From Takakia lepidozioides (Eukaryota; Streptophyta; Takakiopsida; Takakiales; Takakiaceae): 64,000 bases of DNA. The stretch covers positions 42,575,053 through 42,639,052 of the forward strand of contig CM060732.1 of assembly GCA_030704615.1 (NCBI GenBank), given 5' to 3'. Made by a program: the position numbers and the translations under genes. This document shows positions 11,574 through 23,336 of this stretch, piece after piece; position 1 is the stretch's first letter, and every line of letters begins with the position of its first letter. Under the pieces are notes generated by a model. It searched no databases and was not told the origin of the DNA. It worked only from the letters and a program-made list of their open reading frames with translations.

Positions 11574-12298
11574 CTAGAACCCCAAATTGTATATCCAATC
11601 ATTCACAAATAAGATAATCGTTGCGAGAGCTCTTAGAAAAGATCTAAGACTGTCATATTTAGGATCAGAAAGGCTCTTGGGTCCAACCCCAATCCGGTTC
11701 TTAACAACATAGTCTGGGACATATTATGGATTCTCCAGCATCCCATCAAGAAACTTTTGAAGCACCAACAAGTAGCTGTTGTCGGTCTCATTTGACTCAA
11801 ATGTCTTCAAGAATAAGCATGACCCTAATTGAATAGACATTTCAGAGGAGTATCATCAATCAGAAGCGTATTTCTGTCATCGAACTTTCCTTTCGTCTTC
11901 ACCCATAGCCCCGCAAGTGGCTTCAGAAACACGTTCGGGGAGTTTTTTAATCTATCGTTATAGTTTGGATGGACTTTGCTACGACACGAAAGACAATCCT
12001 CCTGCGACATAATGAAGTCTGGTTGTGGTAACCCCTCCAGCATGATATCAAGGACGGGCTTGAGGTTCCTTAGCTCCATGCAGTTCCGAATAGCTAGGTG
12101 GAATCGCTTATGTAAATGCTTCCACACTTCTCGATATTTCTCTCGCCTAAAAATTTGCCTTCTAATGACCACAATAGGAATGTTGAAGTCGTTCTCGGAT
12201 TATTTAGGCACAAGATTATTAGATCCTTGAGACCGGATGATTTTGCAGAAAACACCGTTCAGATCAAATATAATCAGACGAGATTTACTACTATCCAT
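11574..12298 (-). pseudogene. Second FCP1/NIF-like HAD phosphatase, broken
   Basis: The start ATG is at 12298. Residues 8-18 read LIIFDLNGVFC, a good motif I with the nucleophile Asp kept (compare Ser in the copy at 10120). Codon 33 (12200-12202) is an in-frame TAA, after which the same frame continues through a long helical stretch, a CLSCRSK segment, KPLAGLW and NTLLIDDTPLK (motif IV, acidic pair present). A one-base shift near 11825 then moves the frame. A family-like C-terminal segment follows with another in-frame TAA, ending near 11574. The intact fold signature plus two stops and a shift indicate a recent pseudogene, or an assembly with errors. Confidence 0.65.
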
Positions 12299-12403
12299 AA
12301 ATAAAGACGTAGCTGGTGGTCGAATATGTGGATGAATAGAAGAACAGAGTAAGGGATTGATTTTCAGCAGAAAATAAGGTGTCAGTCGAACATATAAAAC
12401 TTC

Positions 12404-12425
12404 ACCTCGACATTAATATCGAGGT
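12404..12425. repeat. CTCGACAT palindrome, one mismatch
   Basis: ACCTCGACAT and ATATCGAGGT around TA, 106 bp upstream of the ATG at 12298 on the minus strand. Confidence 0.8.
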
Positions 12426-13193
12426 AATTTACCATGCGTGATAAAACCCGGAGTTGCATCCCAATGGTAAAAATGAAAGATATCACTGAAAAATGTGTTC
12501 ATACGAGCGTTCGCAATCCTGGAACTTACTCCCTGTGGCTACATGGCCATACTTACCATGTTAACCACATATTCCATAACATTTGCCTTAACATAACATA
12601 ATATTTGCCATAACATAAAGCATTTGCCAGTGTTTCAAATAAAGTCTTGTCGTTGCCACCCTTTCAATGAATCCTAGAATTCAATGGGTTAAGTTGTAAA
12701 AAAAACTATAGAGTGTAACCTGATTAGAAAACTCAAAACAAAGCAAGGAATACTTTTTATAAATATAAGAATAAAGTCATACCTACTTGTGAGCCTTCTG
12801 TGTTGCTTGCTGGGGACTCGTCACTTCTCCGATGGAGTCGGCGGTAACCTCGCCATTGAGGTCAATGTTCCCACAAAAGTTGTTGTTAGAGAAGTGTTCT
12901 TCACAGTCACATCTACTAGTCTGTTCGAAGCGTTGTTCTTCGAAGTGAGAGGTCTCAACATTTTGGATTTTGTCATCTGCATCTCAACTCATGGGATTTG
13001 AATTATGTTCTATTTAACAACAATTCGAAGACTCAAGTTTTTTGCTATAAAAATGACATGTGAATATCTTAAAACAATGGGAAAATCTGATAACCATTTA
13101 CACAACCAGCTTTGTATCATATATCACGTACATTTTTGTGGTCCAATTTGGTTTTCATCCTCCGCTCTCTGCTACGCCCCGCTATTGGGGATA
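12426..13193. other. Spacer without recognised gene
   Basis: Contains short AT-rich direct repeats (ACATAACATAATATTTGCC-like, 12580-12625) and small frames on both strands without family motifs. It is probably intron or intergenic sequence within the minus-strand cluster. Confidence 0.4.
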
Positions 13194-14881
13194 CTATGCC
13201 GATTGGAAAATCACCAACAGCCGGCGTGAATGTGTCAGGCTCGGATCATCAGCAATAGTGATTGATACTGTCTCTATAGCTTGCTTATTTGGTACTTCTA
13301 GATTATTGCTTCTAACACCTACATCTCCGAGACTCTCCACAATCAGACTCTCCAAAACCACGATCTCCACAACCCTATCCAAGTCCTCCATATTGATCTC
13401 ATCATTGATTACCCTCATTATTACCCTCATGAGCCTCGTGAACTACCTGCTTAACATGCTCATTTTTTTTTATTTCCTCAACCGTCTCGTTGTTGTCAGG
13501 ACCACCAGCTGATCCAACTGCTCCAATTGTTTCAAGCTTTTCAGCCCCCTGCTGTTCAACGTCATCATCATCCTCCTCCGGATCATTGTCCTCAGTGGAC
13601 TCGTCCGAGCTCCCACCACCCTCTTGACCATCAATTCCATCTTCTGCTTCCTCATCAGCATGTGGTTCTTCCTCAATCTCCTCTTTGTTCGAAGCATCCA
13701 CTTCGTCCTCAGTGTCCTCATCCTCATCAGCGACCTCCGCAACCTTGTTTGTGTCAGAGGCATCGTCATATTTTTCAGCATCTCCTTCTTCCTGAAACTT
13801 TATTCATTTCTCCACTTCGAGGACCTTGAATGTTGTCTCCATCTTATCATTGCAATGTTGAACATGGCTCTTCAAGTTTACATCCACAACACGAACTCTG
13901 TGCGCCTACAAAAAGATCTGATGACTGTTATTTCCAAGTCAACAAAATTCAAATGACAAGATCAATATAATAGTAGTGGCAGTTGACGTCGACATTCATG
14001 TCGACGTTTGAGTCGTAACAACAAGGAGGTGATTATCCTTAGCTCACCTGAATATGGTAGCTGAGCATAGGACCACCAAATATATTGAAGGCTGACATCC
14101 CCTCCTGACAGAACTGACCGACAAGGATTTCATAAACCTGACTCCGTAGCTCGTGCTTGTACACTCTTAGCTCCATTTCTCTGGCACTGAGCTCAACTTC
14201 TATGCCATGCAGCACGGGTTCCAAGGGCTTCTTGAAAAGAGTTGTCAGGATGTGTGCATCTGGGGTCTTGAGATGGTTCTTTGTTGCAGGAAAAACGTAG
14301 TTGAGGCATAATATAGGGCGTGCGGAAGCAGTAGAGGTGGTTGCGTATTTACGCTCCTCTGATCCAGGGAGTAGACTCCCTGAAGAAGAATGTACTTCGT
14401 GGAACCCCCACCGTACCGCACGTAAGAAACAAGATTTGATGAGGAAGCTTGGGTTGAGAAGAACACAAATACGTTTGAAAAGACATTGCGCTTCCTAAAG
14501 GCAAACAATATGGTGATGTAGTCTTTCCTCTCAAACACAAGATCATCTCTGTCTCCAATTGTGTTCACAAAGACCATACCAATGTTTTGAAATTTCTTCC
14601 TGCTGAAGAATGAAAGATGGCTGACAGCGTTCGAGAACCTCCTCTTTGCACCTAGCATGACATAACGGTCCTTGAATGATCGTGTCAGGTCGTCGTTGTA
14701 GGTCGTCATCTCCTCAATTTTCTTCTTCCAAGACAGTATATAGCTCCTGAATGGCTCCGGGATCGAGGGTGTCAACTTGTTCATATTGGCCTTGTATGCC
14801 AGATATTCCGCCGTTGTTTTGGACTGCATGGCTTTAAAAACTGTCTTAGTGATTTTGAGGTCATGTTTCACCTTTGTCCAT
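13194..14881 (-). pseudogene. Unknown gene with acidic tail, split by a retroelement
   Basis: A long exon runs from 14881, where it is cut by an LTR, to a donor ATTCAG/GTGAGC at 14048, with a frame change near 14230. It encodes a basic/aromatic, probably globular segment. The next exon starts at 13905 (acceptor TTTGTAG) and, after an in-frame TGA, encodes a strongly acidic Glu/Asp stretch (about 13780-13410). It then shifts frame into a hydrophobic/acidic end near 13194. I do not recognise the family; acidic low-complexity tails of this kind are common in chromatin proteins. The 5' part is missing because LTR A1 begins at 14883. Confidence 0.45.
13986..14007. repeat. Perfect 22-bp CTCGACAT-type palindrome
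   Basis: ACGTCGACAT and its exact reverse complement around TC. It sits in the intron between donor 14048 and the exon that begins at 13905, 81 bp upstream of that exon. It contains two SalI-type GTCGAC hexamers. Confidence 0.85.
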
Positions 14882-14882
14882 T

Positions 14883-15407
14883 TGTCGTGCGCATACATAT
14901 CGCTACACAACTACATCGCTGTCCAAACCACACCACGCATATATGCACAATAAAGTAGTTTGCCACAATGATAAGAAAGAACTAAACTCAAATAACAAGA
15001 TAAACACAAAACACAACACCATCACTCTTTAAAATAATAGTCGAGCCAGGGGCACCCCAAGCTATGGGGACTCCACCCCACAACAACCTATCATCCCTTC
15101 ATAAGCACACTCAGGTTTTGAACGGTGAAGGAGCTCGGTCGTGCAGGCTCAACTCGAGAGAGATGAGCCGCACGACTGACGCTCTCGTGAAGATAAGACG
15201 GTTCAGGTGTCAAACTAAACTTGACACCTGACTTAACACTTGAACTAAATCCAAGTGTTAAATACAAATAACTAGCTTTATTCTAGTTAGTTTCACACTG
15301 TGTTTATTTAACTTGACAGCTGTCGTGCGCATACATATCGCTACACAACTACATCGCCGTCCAAACCACACCACGCATATATGCACAATAAAGTAGTCTG
15401 CCACAAT
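14883..15407 (-). repeat. Element A1 3' LTR with 87-bp terminal direct repeats
   Basis: Read on the minus strand this follows a polypurine tract (TAGGGGGGCGA, complement of about 15406-15416). An 87-bp segment that starts TGTGGCAGAC and ends GCGCACGACA occurs at both ends (15321-15407 and 14883-14969), flanking a core that starts TGTCAAGTTA and ends CTTATCA. The same arrangement occurs in element A2. The core holds three successive hairpins; the first, with arms at 15138-15144 and 15170-15176, differs from A2 by a compensated base pair. Confidence 0.7.
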
Positions 15408-16218
15408 CGCCCCCCTAGCTGGTGGATAGGTCCCTCTAACTCCAGATAGCTACAAGATGTAATAGCCACAGCCGTACTAAGTCCTCTATCACTGTCCCTA
15501 TTGTACTCAAACTCTATAGACCAAGAGATCGGGTACAAGAGTAGCCCCATCGTTAGTCACCGTCTTGCAATCTGTGAACTTGAGCCAGGATCTCGTGTGT
15601 TCAAGGTCTCATAGTAGCTTGGCCTTGCGTTTCTTGTTAGCCTTCTATGGTTGTATCCACTCCCACTATCCAATGCAATGTGGATATAATCAATCCCCAT
15701 CCGGAACCATCTCAAGAGGTGGAGTCAAGCATCCCATATGCCAACCTCTAGAGCATTGATCACACACCAGCATGGTGGCTGCCCCTCTAGCAGACCTACA
15801 CAACATGCACCTCAAACTTGCAGATACCACTGCCAGGTTTGGGTCAATCCTGCCATCGACATTCGGAAGGTGACGTGGCACACAATTACGCACATGGTCC
15901 TTCCAAGTTATGCCATCCCGACCCTCCAAGATCAAGACGCCTGAGGGCAAGACCTCTCGAACCCTCAAAATAACACGTCCTGCAGTCACATCCAAGGTCG
16001 TATGAGCAGTCTGCTGCAGATAGACATAGTCACCAAGGTTGAATCTCCGAACCCCAGGACGATAACCCCCACCACGTATGGTAGCATACCTCAACGTATC
16101 ACGATGTTGTGCAATGGCAAGGTTCTCCAAAGCCATGGCCATAACTTTCTTGAACAACTCTGCACGCTGCTCAGATACACGTGCCCACACGTCCGGATCG
16201 TCAAGGTTAAGAACTGTT
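15408..16218 (-). pseudogene. Element A1 integrase C-terminus with PHD finger
   Basis: This matches the 3' end of element A2 almost base for base and stops abruptly at about 16218, so everything upstream (gag, protease, methyltransferase, RT) is missing. It encodes the end of the integrase and then a PHD finger with CMLC, VCDQC and HMGC zinc-ligand pairs. The Trp codon after PDGD is a TGA here, removing the last cysteine pair (WLCPHC in A2). The truncation abuts the 3' end of the methyltransferase-like gene at 16379. Confidence 0.75.
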
Positions 16219-18981
16219 CACTGAAGTTTGCGTCTCTTCTGCTTTTATTATAGATTTTGGTTGGCGGAAGAAATGTAGGGAATGGACAAGCAGTCTGAAC
16301 ACAATGATTTTTCAAATCGTCAATATATTCATTAAGTGTTTCAGAACTGTACAACAAAATGATCCAAATGAGACTTTGCTATGGTGAGGATCCGCTATCA
16401 CTGTCCGATGCATCCCCGCCCTCATGCAAGGATGGCTGCCTTCCACCTGCCTCCGAACCTGCACTGCCGCTACCGCTGTTACTCTGAGAAGCCCTCCCCT
16501 CAAAAATACCATCCTCACCAGCCGGAACTGTCCACTGGGTGCGGAAGTCTCCTCGACATTCCCCTCGCTCTCGGACGCGGATTCTATTACGAACTTCCCT
16601 ACTCTGCCTTCACAATTCTATGTTTGGCCTCACGCCTCATTATAATTCTCTGCTCATTCCCGTATGTCAATTGCTCTAACCGAGTAGGCCTATCATCCCT
16701 CCTGATGGCTTCTTTGGCAACCGTGTCTGCATAGGCTGGTAGAAAAAAAGGGCTTCTGGGGACTCGCGAGAAACGATTTTCTGGCAAAGAATGGCCGATG
16801 CGATTCTGTCTCCTCCTCTGCAACAGGGTCCGATTCGAGCAAGTCTCCCAGCTTCTCCTCGTCGGACGACTCTGCAAAGCTGAGTGTACGCACAAACATA
16901 GAATGAAGTACATTAGAGAATTCAAACAGGGAATCATCGGCAGGTTGCATGGTCCCTACAACCGAAACCAATACACTTACTATGGTGCAACTCACTCGAA
17001 GACAGGCATTGGGGGAAGCGGCTTCGGGCGCCCCTGCATCGAACGAATTTCCCGGACTTCCTCCTCTTCATCTTCCTCCTCTCCTTCCACGTCCTCTTCT
17101 GCGTTTTTGGGATCCTCAGTCGGAGGCAGACGCTGAAGGCCCGCCAAATTGTAATCGTACAAGGCCGTATCCCCCTCAAATGAGAACACAAATCGGTTCG
17201 ACATCCTTCCCGCCCACATACAGGCACCTGCGAATTCATACGACAACCACAGCCAAACTCAAGAATGAGTCGCTTCCTCGCACAAGCAAACATACAGAAA
17301 CGGAAATGGTGTCAATTTCGGTGACGCATTCAATTAACGTTCTCACCTGTATTTGCAGTGACGTCAAGGACCCTGCCTTCAACATCCGTACCCGTTTCCA
17401 GAGCGTCTGGATGAATGCAGGACTCCTGGTCCTGCCATACCTCCATGGCTTGCCGACAAATCACAAAGAATGTCCTTCTCTCCCACATGGTTGAATAGGA
17501 CGTTATACTCCAGTGGATCAACTGTGGAATCAACAAGTCTTCCTGCTTCACGTAATTTGAATTTCGAATGTTCCTTCACGAAGCAAAATGCCTGAAAGAT
17601 AAGAGTCTGCAGAGAAGGAAATGAAAACGTCAGAGGTGGCCTACATGTACAGGGGCAATTTCGGCCCAGAAATTGACATAGCAGAGGAGAACCACAGCAT
17701 ACCTTCTGGCCATCGTTGAGAAGACCCTGCGTGTTGATGCAAGTCCAGATCTTTTTCAGGATGGGTGCTGCACTTCTCCCCGTCCATACTTTGATATCAT
17801 TCTCAGTGACTTCTCCATCGGCTGCTAGCACAACAAACACAGCCAACGTCGTCCAACATGTTGGCTGCGAACCCGAATGTGTGGCTCCAGTATCGTTCGT
17901 CGTACTTGTTCCACCAGGGAACTGAGCCCAGCCCCAGTATCTCCTGCCCATCCGGGATATCCACAAGGATCATGTCGATGGAGGCTTTCACCGCCCTGCC
18001 CCCGACTGTGTTCTTTTTGCCGTGGCTCATCGCCACAAAAACTCCATCATCTTTGTGTAGCCAGGAGTGTCCTCCATATCATTGCCAGTGGCCTTCCTCT
18101 TCCCTTCCCCTGGTGGGCCTCGATCGCCTTCCTCAAACTCGTTATCTCCAGCCTTCTGGTCAGAGCAGTTAGGAAATTTTCATTAACACACTCCACAATT
18201 GTGGGTGTTTTGAGGACTTCCCTGCCCGCAATCTGCACCGCACGGTAGGGTCTGCCAGGTGCATCCTCGTATAGTGATCTCTTCGCAGCCGACCCCCCGG
18301 AGCGCTGGCCCTTGTGAATTTTCGGACGAGGTGTGGCCCCCTGGGTGTTTTCCTGCTGGAAATCGTCGTCCGAATCCTCCTCATCTGGCTGACTGTGTTG
18401 CTGCTTCTTCTTCTTGGGTGTGGGGGTCTTCGTCTCTTGCCCCTGTTTGCGCGTTCTTTTCTTCCTGTCCTTGGGCTGCTCAGCTGCCTGCTTCTCCATC
18501 TGCTCCTTCGCCAACGCTGCCGCCTTGGCTGACTTTCTCAGTGCTTTCTGCTTGGCTGCCTCCTCTGCTTTCAGTCTTTCCGCGTCCTCTGGTTGGGGAT
18601 CCGATTGCGCCTTCATAGCCCTGGCATTCGCTTCCTTCTTCAAGTTAACCTCCGAGAGGTCAACGGTCCCACTTGGGAGATCCACATACCAGGGGCAGTT
18701 TACCAAATGCTCGGCATGCCACTCCTTCGCCATTACTTCTGTGTACATCGTTCCACGACCTCCAGGTGTCCTCCACGCCAGGACGAATGGTGGAACCCTT
18801 TGAATGGCTCCGGACGGAATGAGTGCAAAGTTTATGTACCTGCAATCACGAGGCAGTTCAACAAAAATCATTCTACCGATGCATCATGCAAGTGGAAGTT
18901 GTCAATGCACAAGGTATTTTGGCACCGAAATACGGAGTGGACCGTGCCCAATTACCCAGAACTCACATCTTGCAGAGGTAT

Positions 18982-18997
18982 ATTTCGGCGCCGCAAT
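18982..18997. repeat. GGCGCC palindrome in methyltransferase intron 5
   Basis: ATTTCGGCGCCGCAAT lies in the intron between exons ending 19062 and starting 18839. A weaker relative (TTTTGGCACCGAAATA) is near 18917. In the other gene copy the same intron holds a 1-kb GGCGCC array (53.2-54.2 kb). Confidence 0.75.
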
Positions 18998-20211
18998 ATC
19001 CATCGCTGCTTAACCAAATCATCTAAACTGCAAATAGGGGGATGCATTGTCAGCAGATTACCTGAACAGGACACGCATTGCCGCTTTGTCGACACCCTCC
19101 TGCTCTTCGATGTATACGCTGCGTCTTGCCTTTGCAATTTCTCTGAAAAAGAGGTTTGCGAAGCGCCCTCGCCACAACTGCACGTAGTTCTCCATTGTCT
19201 CAGGCTTCGTCCAGTCGATCTGTAACTTGAAAGTGGTGGTGTTGCAGTCCAATTGCTCCTGGGCGTGGGTCAGTACCTGCATCATGGCAGGTTTCCGAAA
19301 CATTCATGATTTTGAAATTGCGACGATGTCCAACACAGAATAGGAGAAAATTATACCTGATGCCACCAAGTCATGACATTGAGCCAGTCGTTCATTTTGT
19401 CGTCTGTTGGCTCGATGGGAAAGTGTGTACAGCAGCTTCGTGTTTGTATGGCCGTTCCAGATTCGCAGCCACCTCGTCTGCAGCCACCTCACATCGGTCA
19501 GACAAGAGCTCCAACATAAGAATCGCGAGAAGTCACAAAACAAGAATAAAACATGCTTACCTTCTCCGCTGGCTCAACACAGGACACTGCGATGTGATGA
19601 AGTTTTCCAGGACATTTCCGGTTTCATGGGTCTGGAGTAATGCAGTCCTATCTCCGCCAGCATCGGCACCAAGACCAGGGTCAGCGATTGCAACTTGCTT
19701 AACAAGTTTGGACCTGTACTTGGTCCGGGATTGCTTCCCTGCCTGCACAATATGACTCTCTATCGACGCGTCCGCCTTGTTGGGGCATCATTCTCAAAGA
19801 ACTGCCTTTTGGCATAGGCCAAGTCATCCCTGATGTTCGTCTGCATTCCCATACCCAGCAGATACAGTCAGGCCACGGATCCCCTGCAACAAATAACATT
19901 AAATTGATACTGAAATTTGAGATGAACCTCACCGAATAGAGGATCTCCACCCTGGCGTCCAGTGTTGGTCGGTACCAGGTGCGATCTGCTTTCGCTAGGG
20001 GACTTCCTGTACAGCTCGGGATCGAGGGACTTTTGGAAGTCCGTCAGCGGAGCTGTCCCCACTTCTTGCACTCTGTAGAGCGTATGTGCCAGATGAGTTT
20101 CCACGAAGGCCCTCTCTGTTACCCTGCCATGAGAAAAAAACAACATGAAAATATGATTTCGGCACAGCAATCCAATTTCCAGTTCATAGAGTGCATGACA
20201 GTGGTGAACAT

Positions 20212-20237
20212 TGCCTATTTCGGCGCCGCAATAGGCA
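20212..20237. repeat. GGCGCC palindrome in methyltransferase intron 1
   Basis: TGCCTATT and AATAGGCA flank a TTCGGCGCCG-type core in the intron between exons ending 20266 and starting 20123. A degenerate relative (TTTCGGCACAGCAAT) is near 20155. Confidence 0.75.
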
Positions 20238-21651
20238 GTACACAAGGATGTAATTGTATACTTACAGATTTATATCCGCCATGGCACCCTTCAACAGTCC
20301 TCTGTCCCTGACGTCCACCTTCACGACAATGCAGTCCACCATGTAATGCCAACTGATATCTTGCGGATGCATTTCAGCAATGTACTATGTCCAGGCAAGC
20401 ATCCTGTGGTTCCCGTCCCAAACGAAGAACATCTTCCCTTCCATGTGTGCGAATGTGGGATTAGTCTTCAGATAGGCTTCAAACTCGGCATTAACAGTGT
20501 GCGACCCCCGTCTGTACCCTTCTCTGAAGTTGTGCTTCAGTCGATCGATATCCCCTGGCAGTGCTTGCCTTACAACTGGAAGGCTTACCATGCGACACAA
20601 AGGAACTTTAAGGTTCTCGGGACACACCATGGAGCCCAAAACGCGGCCTATGTTGCTATGAGTCTCTGCCAGCAACCTGTTTGCTGTTTTGCTCCTCCGC
20701 AAGCTCCAGCAGTTTCTGATCGTCGCCAAGTCGTACCACGTTATCGTCCTCTCCTTCTGTCAGTTGAATGGGCCGCCCTTCTGCAGATCCGACTCCCACA
20801 TCTCCAATTCTGAAGCTCCTCTGCAGTGGGGCCCCTTGTGACACCCTGGTCATTCTCAATGGAAACGTAGAATGCTGCTCCACCGCATCTGTGTTTTCTG
20901 AAATTGATTGCAAACCCAATATCTCCGCTTCCAATCTCCCTAGGGGTTTTACTGGCGAAGCCATGGGCTCCTTCTGCTTTCTCGGCTTCCGAACTCTAGG
21001 TGGGCTTTTCGGAGGCGATATCTGAGGTGTTGAATGAGGACTCGTCTGCCTCGATGCACTTCCACCTTGTGAGCGCAGCACCCGGGCAGGAGTATCCAAA
21101 GTTGACTGTGTTGCCTCGCCCCCCTGCGATCCCTCCCCAGCTCCCATGTCAAACAAACAGGAAAACATGAGACACTGCACGCCAAAACAAAGGTGTAAAA
21201 GGAATATTGCGTATGGAGTGCTTCACATCCGCGAAGCACGAATCTCTCACTTGTGGGCGATCCGAGTCTCCGAATAACGACGTCTGCATTTCATGCATGA
21301 GACGGAGCTTAAGTCGTGTCGTCGGCGGCTTCCCAAAATCCCGCGTCCTCCTCTTTGCCGGAGTCGCCTGACCTTCCACAAACTCTATGCTACCACTATG
21401 CCGCAAAGGAGAGGAAACGCAGGAGAACGTCACTGCAGAAGGGCAAGGAGCGAGAGAGCGAAGCGGTGGAACATGCAACCACTATGCACGAGCAGATGCG
21501 TAAGCAGCCACGTCTCCCGAAGCGTTGCCACCGTCCACCACTTTCTGCCGTATGGGTGATGAAGAGATTGTGACCCCTGACACGTTCGCACGGATGAAGT
21601 CGACTGGAACACAACGCGTGCCAGTTCCAGCCACCAGTGTTGACGGTTTAT

Positions 21652-23260
21652 CCGAATTGCGGCACCGAAATACGTTCCGTTCACCGGATGCGGTTCCCGG
21701 AGCAGCCGGCATTGAATGAAATATCCGCACATCATGAAACCCAACCGCCATGAAAATCCCTTGCATATGACATTCAACAGTCAGGTCGGTACGTTTCATC
21801 AGCGGACAGATGAATTTCGGCGCCGAAATTCATCCTATTCAAGTGCTTTCATACACAAACTTACAAATTTCGGCGCCGCAATTCATCGCTTCCCAAGTCC
21901 TCATTCGTCATGAGCAAACCTGTCACGGTGGGATATCGGAGCCGGAATTAATTCCGGGGACAACGGAACGGCTGCACTTCGCACATTTCATCCATATTTC
22001 GGGCGCCGAAATTCATTACGAATATGTCCGTCCGCGCGTAGACGAGGTGAAATCATCCATATTTTGTCGCCGAAATTCATCGCTTCCCAAGTCCTCATTC
22101 GTCATGAGCAAACCTGTCGGTGGGATATCGGAGCCAATTAATTCCGGGACAACGGAAACGGGCACATTTCATCCATATTTCGGCGCCGAAATTCATACGA
22201 ATAGACGAGGTGAAATCATCCATATTTCGGCGCCGAAATTCATCCAGAGCGAAGACTAAATCGGCACGATGCTATGCTTTGCCGCCATCATTGCCCCTGA
22301 CAGATGCTGTCCATGCCTGTTGGACTTGCCATTTCTGGACATTTAACTATAATTTCGGCGCCGAAATTATACTTTATGTGCGGCAACGTCCCGTGCGAAA
22401 AAGACCACTTCATGGATACTGTCGGTTTCAAATGAAAAAAAAAACGGCTAAAATGCAATTAATTTTGACAGAAGTGGTTTAATTATGCCGATTTTCTCCA
22501 TTAAATGCAGAATATTCCTGTTATATTCGTCGGAACGGGGTATTTTCAACGATTTACGGAAAATTATCATCCAAAAGCAAAAAGTAAGTGCCAGGTTTGG
22601 AGGAATTTCGGCGCCGAAATTCATCCGTCACATAGAAAATGTAATATTAGAGTTACTCATTGCGGACAGTAAGGATGAATTTCGGCGCCGAAATTGATCC
22701 ATTTCAAGAAAAATAATATTGGAGGGAAGGCATTGGATGAATTTCGGCGCCGAAATCCGGCGTTAAAACCCTGAAAAAGAATTTGGGAGGATGAAGTCGG
22801 CTGAATTTCGGCGCCGAAATTCATTGCTTGCGAAGGAAAAAAAAAATTCTGGAGGACTTCGGATGAATTTCGGCGCGAAATTCATTGCTCGCGAAGGAAA
22901 TAAAAAAATCGGGAGGACTCCGGATGAATTTTCGGCGCGAAATTTCATTGCTCGCGAAGAAAATAAAAAATATCTCCTGGACTTGGAATGATTTCGGCGC
23001 CGAAATTTCAATGCTCGCGAAGAAAAAAAAAATCGGGAGGATTTTGGTTGAATTTCGGCGCCGAAATTAATTGCTCTCGAAGAAAAAGGGAAATTTAAAG
23101 GGAGTACTTGGATGAGATTCGGCCAAAGTTATCTGTCGCAAAGAAAAATAAAAACAGAAAGGACTTCCGATGAATTCTGGCACCGAAATCCATACGCAGG
23201 CAGCAGAATTAGGGTCGGAAAAGGAGATGAAGAATGAATTTCGGCGCAAAATACATCCAT
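21652..23260. repeat. TTTCGGCGCCGAAA palindrome array
   Basis: About 18 copies of a palindrome with core TTTCGGCGCCGAAA. At 21810-21833 the symmetry extends to a perfect 24 bp. Copies lie near 21866, 21995, 22064, 22172, 22233, 22352, 22605, 22678, 22739, 22804, 22866, 22929, 22992, 23052, 23172 and 23240. Those between 22739 and 23052 have a regular 60-64 bp period with A-rich spacers. The stretch about 21886-22076 is repeated at 22078-22250 with small deletions, so the array grew by segmental duplication. The array lies immediately 5' of the minus-strand methyltransferase-like gene. Confidence 0.85.
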
Positions 23261-23336
23261 TTTGCCGAATCAGGATTACTGTCATTCGGAAGTCGGCACG
23301 ATATCCGGACACGTGGTCAATCACGACTGTAATCAG

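Larger units (their letters stand above)
16379..21147 (-). pseudogene. ParB-like / beta-class DNA amino-methyltransferase gene, copy 1
   Basis: Nine exons are inferred by comparison with the copy at 50.8 kb: 21147-20266, 20123-19933, 19883-19561, about 19527-19357, 19276-19062, 18839-17703, 17606-17347, 17227-16996 and 16955-16379, nearly all with GT-AG ends. Exon 1 has a Ser/Pro-rich N-terminus, then KMFFVWDGNHRMLAW, like the DGNHR motif of ParB/sulfiredoxin-fold domains. Exon 6 has a Lys-rich linker, then DMILVDIPDG, in the place of the DPPY motif IV. Exons 7-8 join RVLDVTANTG to GACMWAGRMSNRFVFSFEGD, a good motif I/II of beta-class N4-cytosine or N6-adenine methyltransferases. Faults are a TAG in exon 1 (after LAWT) and frameshifts in exons 3, 4, 6, 7 and 9. 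A further coding-like stretch at 21390-21200 may be an upstream exon. GGCGCC palindromes lie in several introns. Confidence 0.65.

Noticed and set aside
13527-13956. Plus-strand open frames with His/Pro- or Phe/Leu-rich products
   Set aside because: They are the antisense of the acidic minus-strand exon; an acidic Glu/Asp exon gives open antisense frames.
8946-21147. Alternative genetic code (sense TAA/TGA/TAG)
   Set aside because: All three stops appear within different degraded genes, while the long pol and exon 6 frames end normally. Decay or base errors explain it.
21652-23260. CRISPR array
   Set aside because: The repeats are palindromic cores with related spacers and irregular spacing. 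There are no cas genes and the context is eukaryotic.
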